Origin: Centroberyx gerrardi
Taxonomy: Eukaryota; Chordata; Actinopteri; Beryciformes; Berycidae
Reading direction: 5' to 3'
Length of the DNA stretch: 64,000 nt
Assembly (NCBI RefSeq): GCF_048128805.1
Contig: NC_136020.1
Span: 8,577,653-8,641,652, forward strand
Position numbers and translations under genes: made by a program. The notes under the pieces were generated by a model. It searched no databases, was not told the origin of the DNA, and saw only the letters and a program-made list of their open reading frames with translations. Shown here piece after piece: positions 53,363 to 64,000 of the stretch. How positions within the stretch are numbered: position 1 is the first letter of the stretch; each line of letters opens with the position of its first letter.

Positions 53363-55371
53363 AAAACTAGTCTCCATGAACCCCAGACACCCTTTCAACC
53401 CAGGTCTTTTTTTTTTTTTTTTAATCTATTCCAAATGATGTATTCCACTCCCTTCACTCTCCGAATTCTGGATTTTACTGTCTGATGCTCTTTGTATACC
53501 TGTTGCAGTTATTATTAAGAACATTAATTTGATTTTTCAGATTCTTTTTGTGCTACCTCAGCTCACAGCGGAGCTCATGGCCTTTGTTTTTCTGTATCTC
53601 TCGCAGAACTTAGCCAGAAATGTAAAAAAGAATGTTCACACAAGTTAATCAAAAATGTAACAAAGGTACAATTTTAAAGAATCCTGAAAATTTAAACTTT
53701 GGTTTGATGTTTCTTTGTGTGATTGTCTCTCTCATTATTACACCAGAAAATGACATTACGGAATAAGAATGGATGCAAATGCCTCTTCTAGCTATATCAT
53801 CTTAATCTCATATAGTACACTTCCATAGAAATGTAATGAAGCTAAGGAAAAGTGCATTTATTAATGAGTGGACAGTGCATGAGACATAGAAATGTTAAAC
53901 ATCCAATACACCTGCAACTGGGATGTTCAGCCAAAAGATACATTTGCTGTTTTACATTTTAGCTTCCTGTGTCTTATGGACTGTATTCCACCAATGATCA
54001 TTTCCACAGTGGTATGATCAAAAGATTGGTGGCAGCCATCTTGAGTGCCACGGCTGTAGGGCTGCTGCTCTTTATCTGAGCCTGACCTCTGACCTCCATG
54101 TGGAGGAGGGAAGCAAAACGAGAATTTCCCTGCAAGTATCAACAAAGTATCACATGACAAAGAGAATGTGAAAAACAAGTGAACCGAAAAACAAACAGGT
54201 TCACTCACTGTACAACTAGGTCAGCACAGAGCTTTGAACTGTAAAATGTGTCTCATTCCTCAGTGGTCTACAGTGAATTGTAACTGTATGGAAAGACAAG
54301 TGTTTTCTTGTACTGGGACCTGAGTTTGGGAGATACAGTACGTGATATGTATGGGGTTTATGGCCCTGGCCTGCCCACTGCTGGTCAGTAGGCCCCACTA
54401 CAGTCACTTAGCAAACTTACATCAAGTAGAAAATGTTACACCTAATATAAAAGTTAAACCACCTGTGCATAATAGGATAGATTATGTATACTTGATTATA
54501 GTATTTACTATATAGATACATTATTATATTATTATTGTCTTTTAAACCTCAATAATTGCACTTAAATGTCATCCATAAATTAACCATATATTCCATACTG
54601 TGCTTTACTATTCTGATGGAGAACTAGCCAACACCATAAAACCCCATTAAGTCCCATTAACATCTAGTGAAGGGCAGCTTTGTTAGCAAGAAAGACAATA
54701 AAAAAAGTTTGAAAGGAAAACATTGTTCAGAACAAGTTTTTGCTAATATGGCAATTTAGCCTAAACAAAGCAAAGAGGTTGAATATTTCTGTAATTCTAA
54801 TTCTATGCTTTCACATACATGTCTACAATTTTGTTTTCACTTTGATAGAATAGAGTGTTTTGTATAGAACTCATACAAAAAATAATCCCCAAAAACTGCA
54901 TTTTGAAAATATATTTGAAAAATAAATGCATTTTTAAATAAGATACTAAATGTCAAGAAAACAAGTAGCAGAGACACAAACAATTATTAGGAATAATTAT
55001 TATTACAACTATTAGAACCAACTATGTGCATCAATTTGGTTTTCTGATGCTCAAGCAGCGCTCAGCCTGAGACAAGACATGCTCTCACAGATAATGATTT
55101 TACAACTCTGTGGTCACATCATCATTTGGTCTGATAGACTAATGTGTGCCAGTGGCTTTCACACTTCTTGATTTTCATTGAGTGCCAGTAAATAAAGAAG
55201 TAAAATAGTTGTTGACTGTGCTGCGGTTACGCTGCCGTTCCCACATAGGTGCCAACATGCACGCAGCTATTGAATTGAGAAGGGGAAGGAAAGTGCTTCT
55301 TTGTTTGGAAAGATAAAGATCCAGCACGTCTGCTCTGCCAGAAAATATAGCACCTTCACAGACACAGATGC

Positions 55372-55375
<4 letters not shown>

Positions 55376-55425
<50 letters not shown>

Positions 55426-55476
55426 ATCTCTCCATCTATCTCTCTGTGTTTCTCATAACCTCCCCCCCCCCCCCCC
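55376..55476. repeat. (CT)n plus poly(C)
   Basis: About 50 bases of CT, a mixed pyrimidine stretch, then fifteen C residues. Confidence 0.9.
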
Positions 55477-55552
55477 ACCATCACCACAACTAAACACACA
55501 TTGCACATGGACTCACTGACAAATTTCCAGCTAATCAGAAGAATAAAGCACC

Positions 55553-55968
55553 TGATAATGTAATAACTTCCAGATAATATAATACCTTGTCACAATGTAA
55601 TAAAATGTCCCTTTAAATGGCTTAAACATGTAATAATGTGTGTTAATGACTGTTAATGTAATAAATTGCTAGTAGCTGTAATAATATCACAGAGGTGTCA
55701 CATATTTTTAGCTGATTTTATCATAATAGTATTTAGTTATTCCATTCTCCTTACTTGGTTATTACATTACAGTAATAATCATCAGTTAAATATGTTACAC
55801 CTCTTATGAAGTAATAATGGCTGATTAATATAATGATGTGATATTGTTACATTTACTTGCAATTTATTTCATTAACAGGTTTTATTACACCTTCAACTCA
55901 TTTAGAAGGACATTTTATCACATTTTGACAAGTTGTTATATTTTCTGTTTTCAGTTATTACATTATCA
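55553..55968. mobile_element. 416-bp foldback element
   Basis: TGATAATGTAATAACT at 55553-55568 and its exact complement at 55953-55968. The arms stay alignable inward for about 180 bases each: AAAATGTCC, TGTTAATG, AATAAATTGC, AATATCAC and AGAGGTGT blocks recur in order on the opposite strand. Non-coding. Confidence 0.75.
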
Positions 55969-56045
55969 GTTGCATCATCAATTCAATAGGATTCTAGCAG
56001 CACAATCCCTGTGTGTAGGCCGACTATGTTATATATGGCATACAT

Positions 56046-56100
56046 AACGAGAACATAGAATAGAATAGAACAGAATAGAATAGAATAGAATAGAATAGAA
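56046..56100. repeat. (AGAAT)n microsatellite
   Basis: Pentanucleotide repeat, about eleven units with one C variant. Confidence 0.9.
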
Positions 56101-56320
56101 TATTGTGGGCTGGCCAAATAGTACAACAACCATGAAGAAAATGGAAAATGCATCCCATATTATTTCCCTCTTGCAAATAAGTGCAATCATGCAGAGTGAG
56201 CTCTTTAGATCAACTGATTATCAAGAAATAGCACTTATGAATTATGATATAATGCCATACATTTTATCATTTTTGAGAACTTGACACATACATACAGCAT
56301 GAAAAATCATTACAAACATG

Positions 56321-56730
56321 TAGGGATGTGATGATATATACAGTATATTGAAATTCAATATATCACAATAAAAAAATGTGACAATACTTATCGTGGGGCA
56401 GAAAAATTAATCACGATATTAGCTCAATTTTATTCTGCTGTAGTAATCACAAATGAGATGACTTGACCATCACAATTTCACAAGCTCTCCATCTAAATTA
56501 TATTATTTGCACTTTGTAATGGCATTTAAAAATTGTTGTTTACATTCTAGCAAGCCAGTGCCATTGTTAGGCAGACTTGTGGTTCAGAAATAAACAGAAT
56601 TCTGCACAGTCACACTTTGTTGTCACTGAACTTTTATTTATCACATCGTATCGTAGCTGTATTGAATCGTGAACCCCATATTGCGTATTGAATCATATCG
56701 TGAGATACGGTAAGCATCGTCCCATCCCTA
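56321..56730. mobile_element. Non-autonomous hAT-type element with intact target duplication
   Basis: Ends TAGGGATGTGATGAT and its imperfect complement ATCGTCCCATCCCTA. It is flanked on both sides by the identical 8-mer CAAACATG (56313-56320 and 56731-56738), the target length of hAT transposases. The interior has CACGAT/ATCGTG-type blocks and no coding capacity. The perfect duplication points to a fairly recent insertion. Confidence 0.85.
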
Positions 56731-57912
56731 CAAACATGTAATCCTATCTAAACATTAGAAAACATCTTTGTTAAGACCCTACAGACCCTAAAGACCAACT
56801 CTTTGGCTGAGCGGAGAGGGAGCCGCTCTAGAGTCTGCATCCCACACTCCACACGGTGCCAACATCAGCGCACAGCTGTCAGGCTGCAGCTTCAGCCAGG
56901 GGGGTTGTGGTCGCTAATTTATGGAGTTCATTTGACAGAAGTTTCACCATGAATGGAAAGAGGGAAAGACGGAGTGGGAGAAAGGACAAGGTTTGTGGTT
57001 CTGTGTTTTTATCAGCATGCTGCACAGGCAGGAAACACACACAAACACCCCCCCCACCACCACCCCTGTACCCCCACCCCTGTAAGCCCACTCCCACACA
57101 CACCCTGAACCAAAAATACAGACAGTCTTTTTCTATAGGCTACTGATGAAAATAATAAAGAAATGTAGTGATATTGAATAATAATGAAAAATGTATGAAT
57201 AATAAAACAATTGAATCAATCATCTCACATTCCATCAGCCAAGCTGCAGTCAGCTGAATGAATCCGTAACCTGAGCAGGTTACTTTTGGATCTGTGCATC
57301 TTTATTATTTATTTGTCTCCGTAATCTTTCCAGCTCGGCGTTCAGGCATGACCGCCGCCACACTCACACTTAACCGGGCTGAAAGGGGAACTTCAGGAGC
57401 AAGTCAGTTGATATTTAAAACTGTAAACCTGCGATAAATGAACTTCTCAAAAAGCCAGTGTTTATTTGAAGAGGGAGTTGGCTGCTTGTGCGAGGCACGG
57501 GCAGAGCTGCACAGTGGTCACTACATTATTAACCATTAACCTTTACAAGCACATTTATCTTAACCTGTGTTTATGGCATGCTGGTCAGTGGGGGATACAA
57601 ATAGTCTATTTCACTACTTTTATTCAAATTCAGCTTCACTTCCATAGTTTGCCCATAGGTTCTGCACCTATGGCCTGCAGTATACTGTTGCTTTTCACTG
57701 ACATGATCATTTGATGACATTCTGTAACTGAAAAGAATTGAAAGAACTGCAGGCATTTACTTGATGCTCTTATCTAGAGCAATAAGGAGTGCAACAGTAG
57801 AATAAACTTCTACTCTTAAATTGCCAAGACTCCAGGCAACCAGTAATAAGGAATGGAACGGTCAATGCCACCAGCCTGAATAAATAAGAGGCAAGGCGAG
57901 AAGGTAGAAAGC

Positions 57913-57941
57913 TTTGTTGTTGTTGTTGTTGTTGTTGTTGT
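57913..57941. repeat. (TTG)n microsatellite
   Basis: About nine TTG units. Confidence 0.85.
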
Positions 57942-58853
57942 GGTTTGTATTGTATTGTATTATTTCCTTGTGACAGGTTCCTAGAACAGTGCTGATTGAA
58001 TATGAAAACATATTGTGTTGAGGATGTCAACAGTCTTTATTGGCTACAATAGCCAACAAATGTCATGCAAACTCTTCCTTAATTAGGTCATTTTAAGTCA
58101 TAGAATGAAGTAATATAATAGATATCAATAGATATCAATAGAATCACTTTTTTGGATATTAGATTTTAGACAGTAAATATATAAAACACTATAATATAAG
58201 AAGGTAATTCCTCAAGAGCAAAAGTTCAATGCTAAAACTATTAGAAATTGTGAGATAGTTAATTTAACTATTAGAAATTAAAGTGTCGTGCATAAACACT
58301 CAACATTTTTATATTTCCATTACCAGTGACAAGTGATTAATTCACTTATGAGCTATTCTGAAGTAAATGGTAACCCATTGTTGTTTACTCTTCATAGAGG
58401 ATATTGAAATAGTGATCCTCCAACTGCGCAGCTTCACAGAGAGCAGCCGCTGAGTTATATCACAAGAACTATCCATGCAAATGTTCCACACACTGAAAAC
58501 AAAAGACCAAAGAAGAAAATTTCCCCCAAATCTATAGGCTCAGGTTTCAATTTATTGCAAACTGTGTTAATAAACCCCACCAATTACAGATGTGTATGTT
58601 AGATAAATATCTCCCCACCTATGCAAATCTTCAGGGCACTTAATGATATGCCTAGGTTGAGTGGGCAATAAAAGAGGTTTTTGTTCATAGATTGCTATCT
58701 CCACAATGTGTCATGGTCAGATGTCTATCTGATCTGTTCTTCCAAAAAAAGAGAAGTATACGGCTACATTGTGACGTTAACACATTTAAATCGACCAGCC
58801 TCTTTACCTATTCATCTGGCCAAGCGGTGAACAGGTATTGGATGTCTCCAACA

Positions 58854-58861
58854 TATATATA
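58854..58861 (+). promoter_or_regulatory. Candidate TATA box of spic
   Basis: TATATATA about 60 bases before the spic ATG, giving room for a start near 58885 and a leader of about 35 bases. Confidence 0.45.
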
Positions 58862-58919
58862 CCTGTCCAAATACTGTACACCTGCACTGGTGTAGCGGCA
58901 TTCACCCACTAAGACAGCA

Positions 58920-59585
58920 ATGGCCTCAGCTGAGGGCAACACTCAAGCATACAAGATGGTGAGTCATGAAGATGCAACTTTTTAGTCTCATATTATTTTT
59001 ATACGTTAAAAGGAAAATGTAATCTGTAAGCTGCATTGTGTTATAGTTTTTTATGGAAGAAAACAGGGTTTCTTTTATTGTATCTTTTACTGTATCTACC
59101 AATCCTAGAGTTCCATGGACAACGACATCAACCAGCACTTCCAGGATGCAATTGATGTGATTCAACAGCATTCAAACAATTTATATAATGACCCAGGTAC
59201 GTCTCAAACACCGTACTCAGATAATCAGCGTAATTTATTTCCATCCTTTTTCACCTCACCATGAGAAATTACATTTAATTGCATCACTTTAGTGAAATTT
59301 TAGTTTTCACTTTAGTGATTTTTTTGTTAATTTTATTCAGATAACAAGGCCTTTGATGTGTGTGTTAATGTTTGAATTCACCGCCTTTTATTTATGTTTT
59401 TCATTTTTTGTATTCAGAGTATACGTACTATGAGACTCTGGGTCCCCAGCAGCCCTCTCTGTGTCAGATCTCCTGCTGCCTTGTTACACACCCTTCTGAT
59501 GTACCAGGTCCCATATATGACTGGAATGACACGGCTGTAAGTGGCACACAGACAGAAAACCCCTGCGTGTGTGTGTGTGTGTGCA

Positions 59586-59616
<31 letters not shown>

Positions 59617-59621
59617 AAGAG

Positions 59622-59657
<36 letters not shown>

Positions 59658-60395
59658 GGAGAGATATGTGGCTTCCCTGACTTATAAATGTCTCTCTCTC
59701 AGCAGCAGTCCTGGCCTCCGGTTATACCCGATGTCTCCTTGGGTCACTCTATGATGGCGGAGTCTCCTCAGTTCTACTCCATCTTACCTCCACAGAGGAA
59801 TAGCAAAGGTAATCAGGTTTAGGCCATGAACATACACACTGTACATGCAAAAACAGAAGTTCTGAGTTTTTTCTATCAATACTAAAACAAGAACAAATGA
59901 ATCTGCCCAGGTCGCAAGAAGCTCCGACTGTATGAATACCTGTATGAAGCTCTGAACGACCCCAACATGGGCGACTCCATCCAGTGGACGGACAGCAGCA
60001 GCGGCACCTTCCACTTCATCTCCAAGAACAAGGAGAAGCTGGCCGAGTGCTGGGGCCAACGCAAGGGCAACCGCAAGACCATGACCTACCAGAAGATGGC
60101 CCGGGCCCTGCGCAACTACAGCCGCACCGGCGAGATCATCAAGGTGCGCCGCAAGCTCACCTACCAGTTCAACCCGGTGATCCTCCAGAGGCTCGGCGCC
60201 ACCCCGGTCCCCATGCACCTGCCCTGCCACCCGGCGCAGGACGAGACCCGCGCCCAGCAGCAGAACCCGGCCGAACAGAGCTACTGCGGCTCTGTGGCGC
60301 CGGACTGGCACAGCTGGTACGGACATCATTACCCTCCGCAGGAAGACTACGACCTGGCCACCAGCTTCACCTCACACAGCTGCACCAAGGTGTGA
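58920..60395 (+). CDS. spic: Spi-C ETS transcription factor
   Basis: ETS factor of the PU.1/Spi subgroup that binds purine-rich GGAA sites; in mammals Spi-C directs iron-recycling macrophages. Exons: 58920-58958, 59109-59196, 59418-59536, 59703-59808, 59911-60395; 837 nt, 278 residues. The N-terminal half is acidic ([20 protein letters not shown]) and has a GPIYDW block comparable to Spi-C PVYNW. The ETS domain begins [69 protein letters not shown] and KLTYQF follow; the recognition-helix arginines (RALR) are kept. VILQRL after YQF is typical of Spi-C, not PU.1 or Spi-B. The exon 4 acceptor is CAGCAGCAG. A second Spi-type gene follows in tandem. Confidence 0.9.
59566..59652. repeat. (GT)n/(GA)n compound microsatellite in spic intron 3
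   Basis: GT repeat turning into GA repeat, about 50 bases before the exon 4 acceptor. Confidence 0.95.
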
Positions 60396-60441
60396 GCCAG
60401 GGTTAAGGACACTCATGAATTCAATTGAAAATGTATGGTAA

Positions 60442-60476
60442 ATTCCAATTCCAATTCCAGGAATTGGAATTGGAAT
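60442..60476. repeat. Perfect 17-bp palindrome of AATTCC units
   Basis: ATTCCAATTCCAATTCC, one A, then its exact complement. It lies about 45 bases after the spic stop codon, so it would form a stable hairpin in the 3' UTR. Further AATTCC/GGAATT units continue to about 60890. Confidence 0.9.
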
Positions 60477-61466
60477 GTCACCCAGCTCTAAGGAAACAGA
60501 ATTGGAAGTGAATTGGAATGACAGGAAACAGAATTGAATTCCATTAAATTCCACTTCTAAGAGAGATTGAATTGACTTAGGCTACTAAACATTATAAACC
60601 CAACATTATGAATCAAATAAAAGACAGTTAAACAAATGAAACACATTCAATCATAATGTATTATGATGATATGTCATCAAATCAAATCAAATGCCACCTG
60701 AAAGGTTCCTTTAACATTTTATGATATTCAGTGTTGATAATATATAACACTACATGTAATCTCAGATATGTGCTAAGAAAAAAACAAACAAAAAAAACAA
60801 ACCCCACATAGAATTTAATTGAATTAAATTCAATCCAATTATGTTTCCTGTAGGTTTTTTCAAATTCCAATTCCAATTCCTCAGTTGAATTGGATTTGAT
60901 GAGTTCATAATTGACTCCAACCCTGGTGTGAGCTTAAGGACAGTTTTGTCACTGAGGGGAGAAAACCCTGAGAACTCTGAAAATCTGCAAATGTTTTCAA
61001 ACACTTGAAAATGTCTTCTGCCAAACCTTCCTGGCCCACATTCAGTCTCTGCATGTATATAATAATAACAATAATAATACATTTTATTTGTATAGCGCTT
61101 TTCAAAGATACTCAAAGACACTTTACATGAAATAGTATGAGCATTAATGTTCTAATGGGACTTGATCAATGTCACAACCTGTAACACTTAAGCTGATTTA
61201 TACACATCCTGTCTTGGATCCATGAGGCAGTGTGGCTCATGGTGGGGTTATAATGTTTAGTTTTTATAATATTTTTTTTATATAATAGGTTCTTTTGAAG
61301 ATGTAAGTATTCAGTGTACACAAAGTTTTGTATTGCTCAAGCAACCAGTGATAAGCATTCTGTGTAATTACATGTAAGTATTGTTAATGATATCCTGAAG
61401 GGACAAATATAACTTACTAAGTATTAATATAGAAATACTATTTGTGTACTTTACTTGCTGTATATC

Positions 61467-61472
61467 AATAAA
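61467..61472 (+). terminator. Candidate spic poly(A) signal (distal)
   Basis: AATAAA about 1.07 kb after the stop codon; an earlier AATAAA at 60616-60621 is an alternative. Confidence 0.4.
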
Positions 61473-61524
61473 TGTTCTTTTTTCATAATCTGTTGGAGTG
61501 TTGAGTATCCCTGCATGAGCAATA

Positions 61525-61525
61525 A

Positions 61526-61586
<61 letters not shown>
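61525..61586. repeat. (TCTA)n microsatellite
   Basis: Uninterrupted tetranucleotide repeat of about fifteen units. Confidence 0.95.
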
Positions 61587-61976
61587 GTCTCATCCTGATT
61601 CTCCTTTTGGTTTGTCAAAAAACAAAAGGAAACACTGGCATTATCATACGCTGAACAAGAACATAAAGAGACTGTGTTGGAAACAAAGTTTTGGCACAAA
61701 TATCACAACAAAACAAAATATGAAATTAAGACATATCCCGTTATTAGAGTGAAAAAATATGGCAGCAAGTGTGTTTTTCCTGAAAAGAGAGCGTTGTGTG
61801 CCGCAGCCTCCAGGCCCAGTCTTATCTTGTTCAGTGGGGAGGATGTGGTCAGCGCTGGGAGGCTTTGTTGATGAGTTGACTGGTGGTGGTGGTGGGTTTT
61901 GTGTTTTGTGGGATGGTGGTCATTGTTCCTGTGAGTCCCGGGTAGAAAACGTCTGGTGTCAAGACTCATGGGGGGG

Positions 61977-61985
61977 TATAATAAG
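61977..61985 (+). promoter_or_regulatory. Candidate TATA box of second ETS gene
   Basis: TATAATAAG after a G run, about 110 bases before the proposed ATG at 62087. Confidence 0.4.
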
Positions 61986-62086
61986 AGTCTGGGTGTCTCC
62001 CAGTCTCACTGCATTCTGTCTCAGACGCAGTTTTGTGAAATACTTCTCGTCTGGATTATATTACATTAGAATCAACACCAGCAGTG

Positions 62087-63520
62087 ATGGTAAAGAGGAG
62101 ACTTAGCACAAGGATGACATACTGGTTTGATCAGAAAAATGTAGAATGATCTCATTCAATGTTGTTTCCACTCAGTGATGAGTTCTCTATCTTTATCAGA
62201 ATTCTTTCCAGGAAAACCAAACCGATTTGGAGGTGATCTTGGACTTCCTAGAGGAGTACTACAGACAAAACACTGGAGGGGAAGCTAGGGGGAAAGGTTA
62301 GTAAAGTAAAGTAAATTATGATACAATTACATCCTGTTAAATCTGAATATTACCACCTTTTTTTGCTTTTCAAGCAGATGAAGTGTACTGGACAAGAAGT
62401 GTGCCTGCAGATGAAACATCTTGTGAGCAGCGCTGGACCTGCTATGTGCCACCTGTGAGTATCATAATGCTGTTTTCAGTCCTCTATTCCATTTGAGACG
62501 TTTTTGTGCTGTGTGTAGAAAAGTATGTGTGTAAGCTTGCTGGTACAGGCTATTCAATATTTGGCAATCTGGTATTCTACTGTTAATAATTTTCCTCCAT
62601 CATCTCATTAAGGGCATCAAACCTGTCCCTCAACCAGTACTGACACATGATGCCACACCAACACTCAGCCAAAACACAGCCACATTGTCTGGGCATGGGT
62701 CACTGCCAAACTTACCAGCAAGGCAAACATCCAAACGCCATGCCACAGCGGCGGGGAGTGGTGAGTTCTCCTTTTTTCGGTCACTAGATACTGTTATTGG
62801 TCCTGCTGCTAGCCTGGGGGGAACACTACCATGAGAGCAAATAAGAGACCTTCCCTTTACCGTAAAAGACAATGGAGCTGTGCATGACTTAGCTCAATAG
62901 CTGATTTTACATATCTATCAGATAACCGCAGTGTTTACAGCTCTATCCTCTGCACTGCGTGGCCATCACAGAAGAGATTTTTCTGGGAATCGTTTGAGGA
63001 AATGATTAAGTCTTTCTCTTTCCATAGCCACTTACTGTTAGAGTTGTGCCACAGCTGCCTCTGATATTCCTGACCATACTCAACCGCTTCAGCTAGATCC
63101 TCTTTCACATCCCTCACCTGAATCTGCAGTGACAGCCGCTGTTAAAAGTATCATCATGAAACCACTAACAGAAACACAACCACTTGTTCTTGCTCTTTGC
63201 CCTACATTGCAGGTAGAAAGGTGCGGCTGTTTCACTTTCTGTTTGAGGTGTTGCAGGACCCAGGCATGGCCCACTGTGTGTCCTGGGTCCCAGCAGCCAC
63301 TGGGGTTTTCCGCTTTTCCTCCAGGAACAAGGACCAGGTAGCAGCGCTGTGGGGGCAGAGGAAAGGCAACAAGAGGCCAATGACCTACCAGAAAATGTCC
63401 CGGGCCCTCAGGAACTACGCCCGGTCCGGAGAGATTTTCAAAGTCAAGAAGAAGCTCACCTACCAGTTCAGCCGAGACACGCTGACGTCGCTGCAGAAGT
63501 GTCATCAAGGACATTTGTGA
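62087..63520 (+). CDS. Second Spi-family ETS factor (spi2/spic-like)
   Basis: ETS factor adjacent to and in tandem with spic. Proposed exons: 62087-62089 (ATG alone, then GT), 62200-62296 (or from 62212), 62378-62454, 62613-62760, 63213-63520; 633 nt, 210 residues. The N-terminal part is short and acidic (FQENQTDLEVILDFLEEYY), echoing the Spi-C N-terminus. The ETS domain is RKVRLFHFLFEVLQDPGMAH, CVSWVPAATGVFRFSSRNKD, GQRKGNKRPMTYQKMSRALR and KKKLTYQFSRDTL, with almost nothing after it. It mixes PU.1-like (VKKKLTYQFS) and Spi-C-like (GQRKGN, exon phases) features. Phases match spic at every intron, which supports duplication. The last four exons are firm. The start exon rests on phase and a TATA box only. 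Confidence 0.82.
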
Positions 63521-63684
63521 TGTAAACCAGATTTTGTGTAGCTCATACTTTCTCGCGTGACACAATGAGCTGTAGGTGTTAAGTAGGCCTAAATGCTACA
63601 CTATTTTTTATGCATGGACAAAAAAAACAGCATTCTTGTCAGTGAGTAGCTTATACTGCTTATGACTCATTTTGTGGTGTAAAT

Positions 63685-63690
63685 AATAAA
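63685..63690 (+). terminator. Poly(A) signal of second ETS gene
   Basis: AATAAA 165 bases after the stop codon. Confidence 0.65.
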
Positions 63691-64000
63691 GAAAATATTT
63701 TACAAAGCAGCTTAAAGTCCTGTCATTACAGTTGATGAATTTAGTTTGGACTATTAATGGTTCATCAGACTCGAGTCTGAGTCTGTTTTGTCACTTCATG
63801 TCAAGTGATGTCAAGGTTTTATCTTTTTGTTGAATGAGTTGACACTAGTTGTAGCCTACTTAATATTTAACCTAACTCTAAGTCCCTGAAAATGCTTGTG
63901 TGTGAGGCGGGTGTGTAACAGTCTAGCCTTTATTCAGGGAAAAGGTAAGAAATAAAGGTGTAACAGGTGAAAAAGTAACTGAGGATAAAGCTTACTGTTG
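63691..64000. other. Right-edge flank, no feature seen
   Basis: About 310 bases of unremarkable AT-rich sequence with no exon, promoter motif or recognised repeat. Confidence 0.6.

Larger units (their letters stand above)
53363..58919. other. bcl2l13-spic intergenic region
   Basis: No coding exon supported. The left end is the bcl2l13 3' UTR; an AATAAA near 54697 is one candidate signal. It contains a foldback element, a hAT-type element and simple repeats. The part at 56.78-57.00 kb is G/C-richer and unexplained. The right end is the spic promoter. Confidence 0.55.
60396..62086. other. spic 3' UTR and spacer to second ETS gene
   Basis: No coding exon supported. It holds AATTCC repeats and a palindrome, two candidate poly(A) signals for spic (60616-60621 and 61467-61472), a (TCTA)n tract and, at the right end, the TATA-type promoter of the next gene. 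Confidence 0.55.

Noticed and set aside
62087-63520. Calling the second ETS gene spi1 (PU.1) or spib
   Set aside because: It lacks the long N-terminal activation and PEST parts, and its exon phases and position match spic; the ETS residues are mixed.

Overview
The window is nuclear DNA from a ray-finned (teleost) fish. The evidence is compact intron-exon genes with GT-AG introns, very abundant (GT)n, (GA)n and (CT)n microsatellites, small non-autonomous DNA transposons, and protein sequences that follow known vertebrate genes exon by exon. I found no virus-like element, rRNA gene, intact tRNA gene or CRISPR array.

Gene order, left to right: tigar (+, first exon off the left edge); fgf23 (-); fgf6 (-); an 11.7 kb gene-free stretch; rad51ap1 (+); galnt8 (+); ada2 (-); atp6v1e1 (-); the C-terminal coding exon of bcl2l13 (+); a 5.5 kb gene-free stretch; spic (+); and a second, divergent Spi-family ETS gene (+). 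I rebuilt exons by hand from splice sites and reading phase. For fgf23, fgf6, rad51ap1, galnt8, ada2, atp6v1e1, spic and the second ETS gene, the summed exon lengths are exact multiples of three and end in a stop codon. The predicted proteins are 259, 207, 327, 622, 507, 226, 278 and 210 residues.

The order joins three blocks that lie apart in human: tigar-fgf23-fgf6-rad51ap1-galnt8 (12p13), ada2-atp6v1e1-bcl2l13 (22q11) and spic (12q23). C12orf4, DYRK4, AKAP3 and NDUFA9, which lie inside the human 12p13 block, are not seen here. The genes do not form one pathway. They cover sugar-phosphate metabolism (tigar), phosphate and muscle FGF signalling (fgf23, fgf6), recombination repair (rad51ap1), O-glycosylation (galnt8), extracellular adenosine breakdown (ada2), vesicle acidification (atp6v1e1), mitochondrial apoptosis or mitophagy (bcl2l13) and myeloid transcription (the two Spi genes).

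The gene-free parts hold small mobile elements. These include a hAT-type element with an intact 8-bp target duplication, a TTAA-flanked MITE, three foldback elements, a three-copy dispersed repeat whose first copy runs up to the fgf23 stop codon, a 120-bp tandem repeat, and tRNA-derived SINE sequence. I did not find a clearly new biological system. The points most worth checking are the missing 5' exons of bcl2l13, the tandem Spi pair, the altered HxH motif of ada2, the fgf23 repeat junction, and a compact 18-bp hairpin in the fgf6-rad51ap1 gap.
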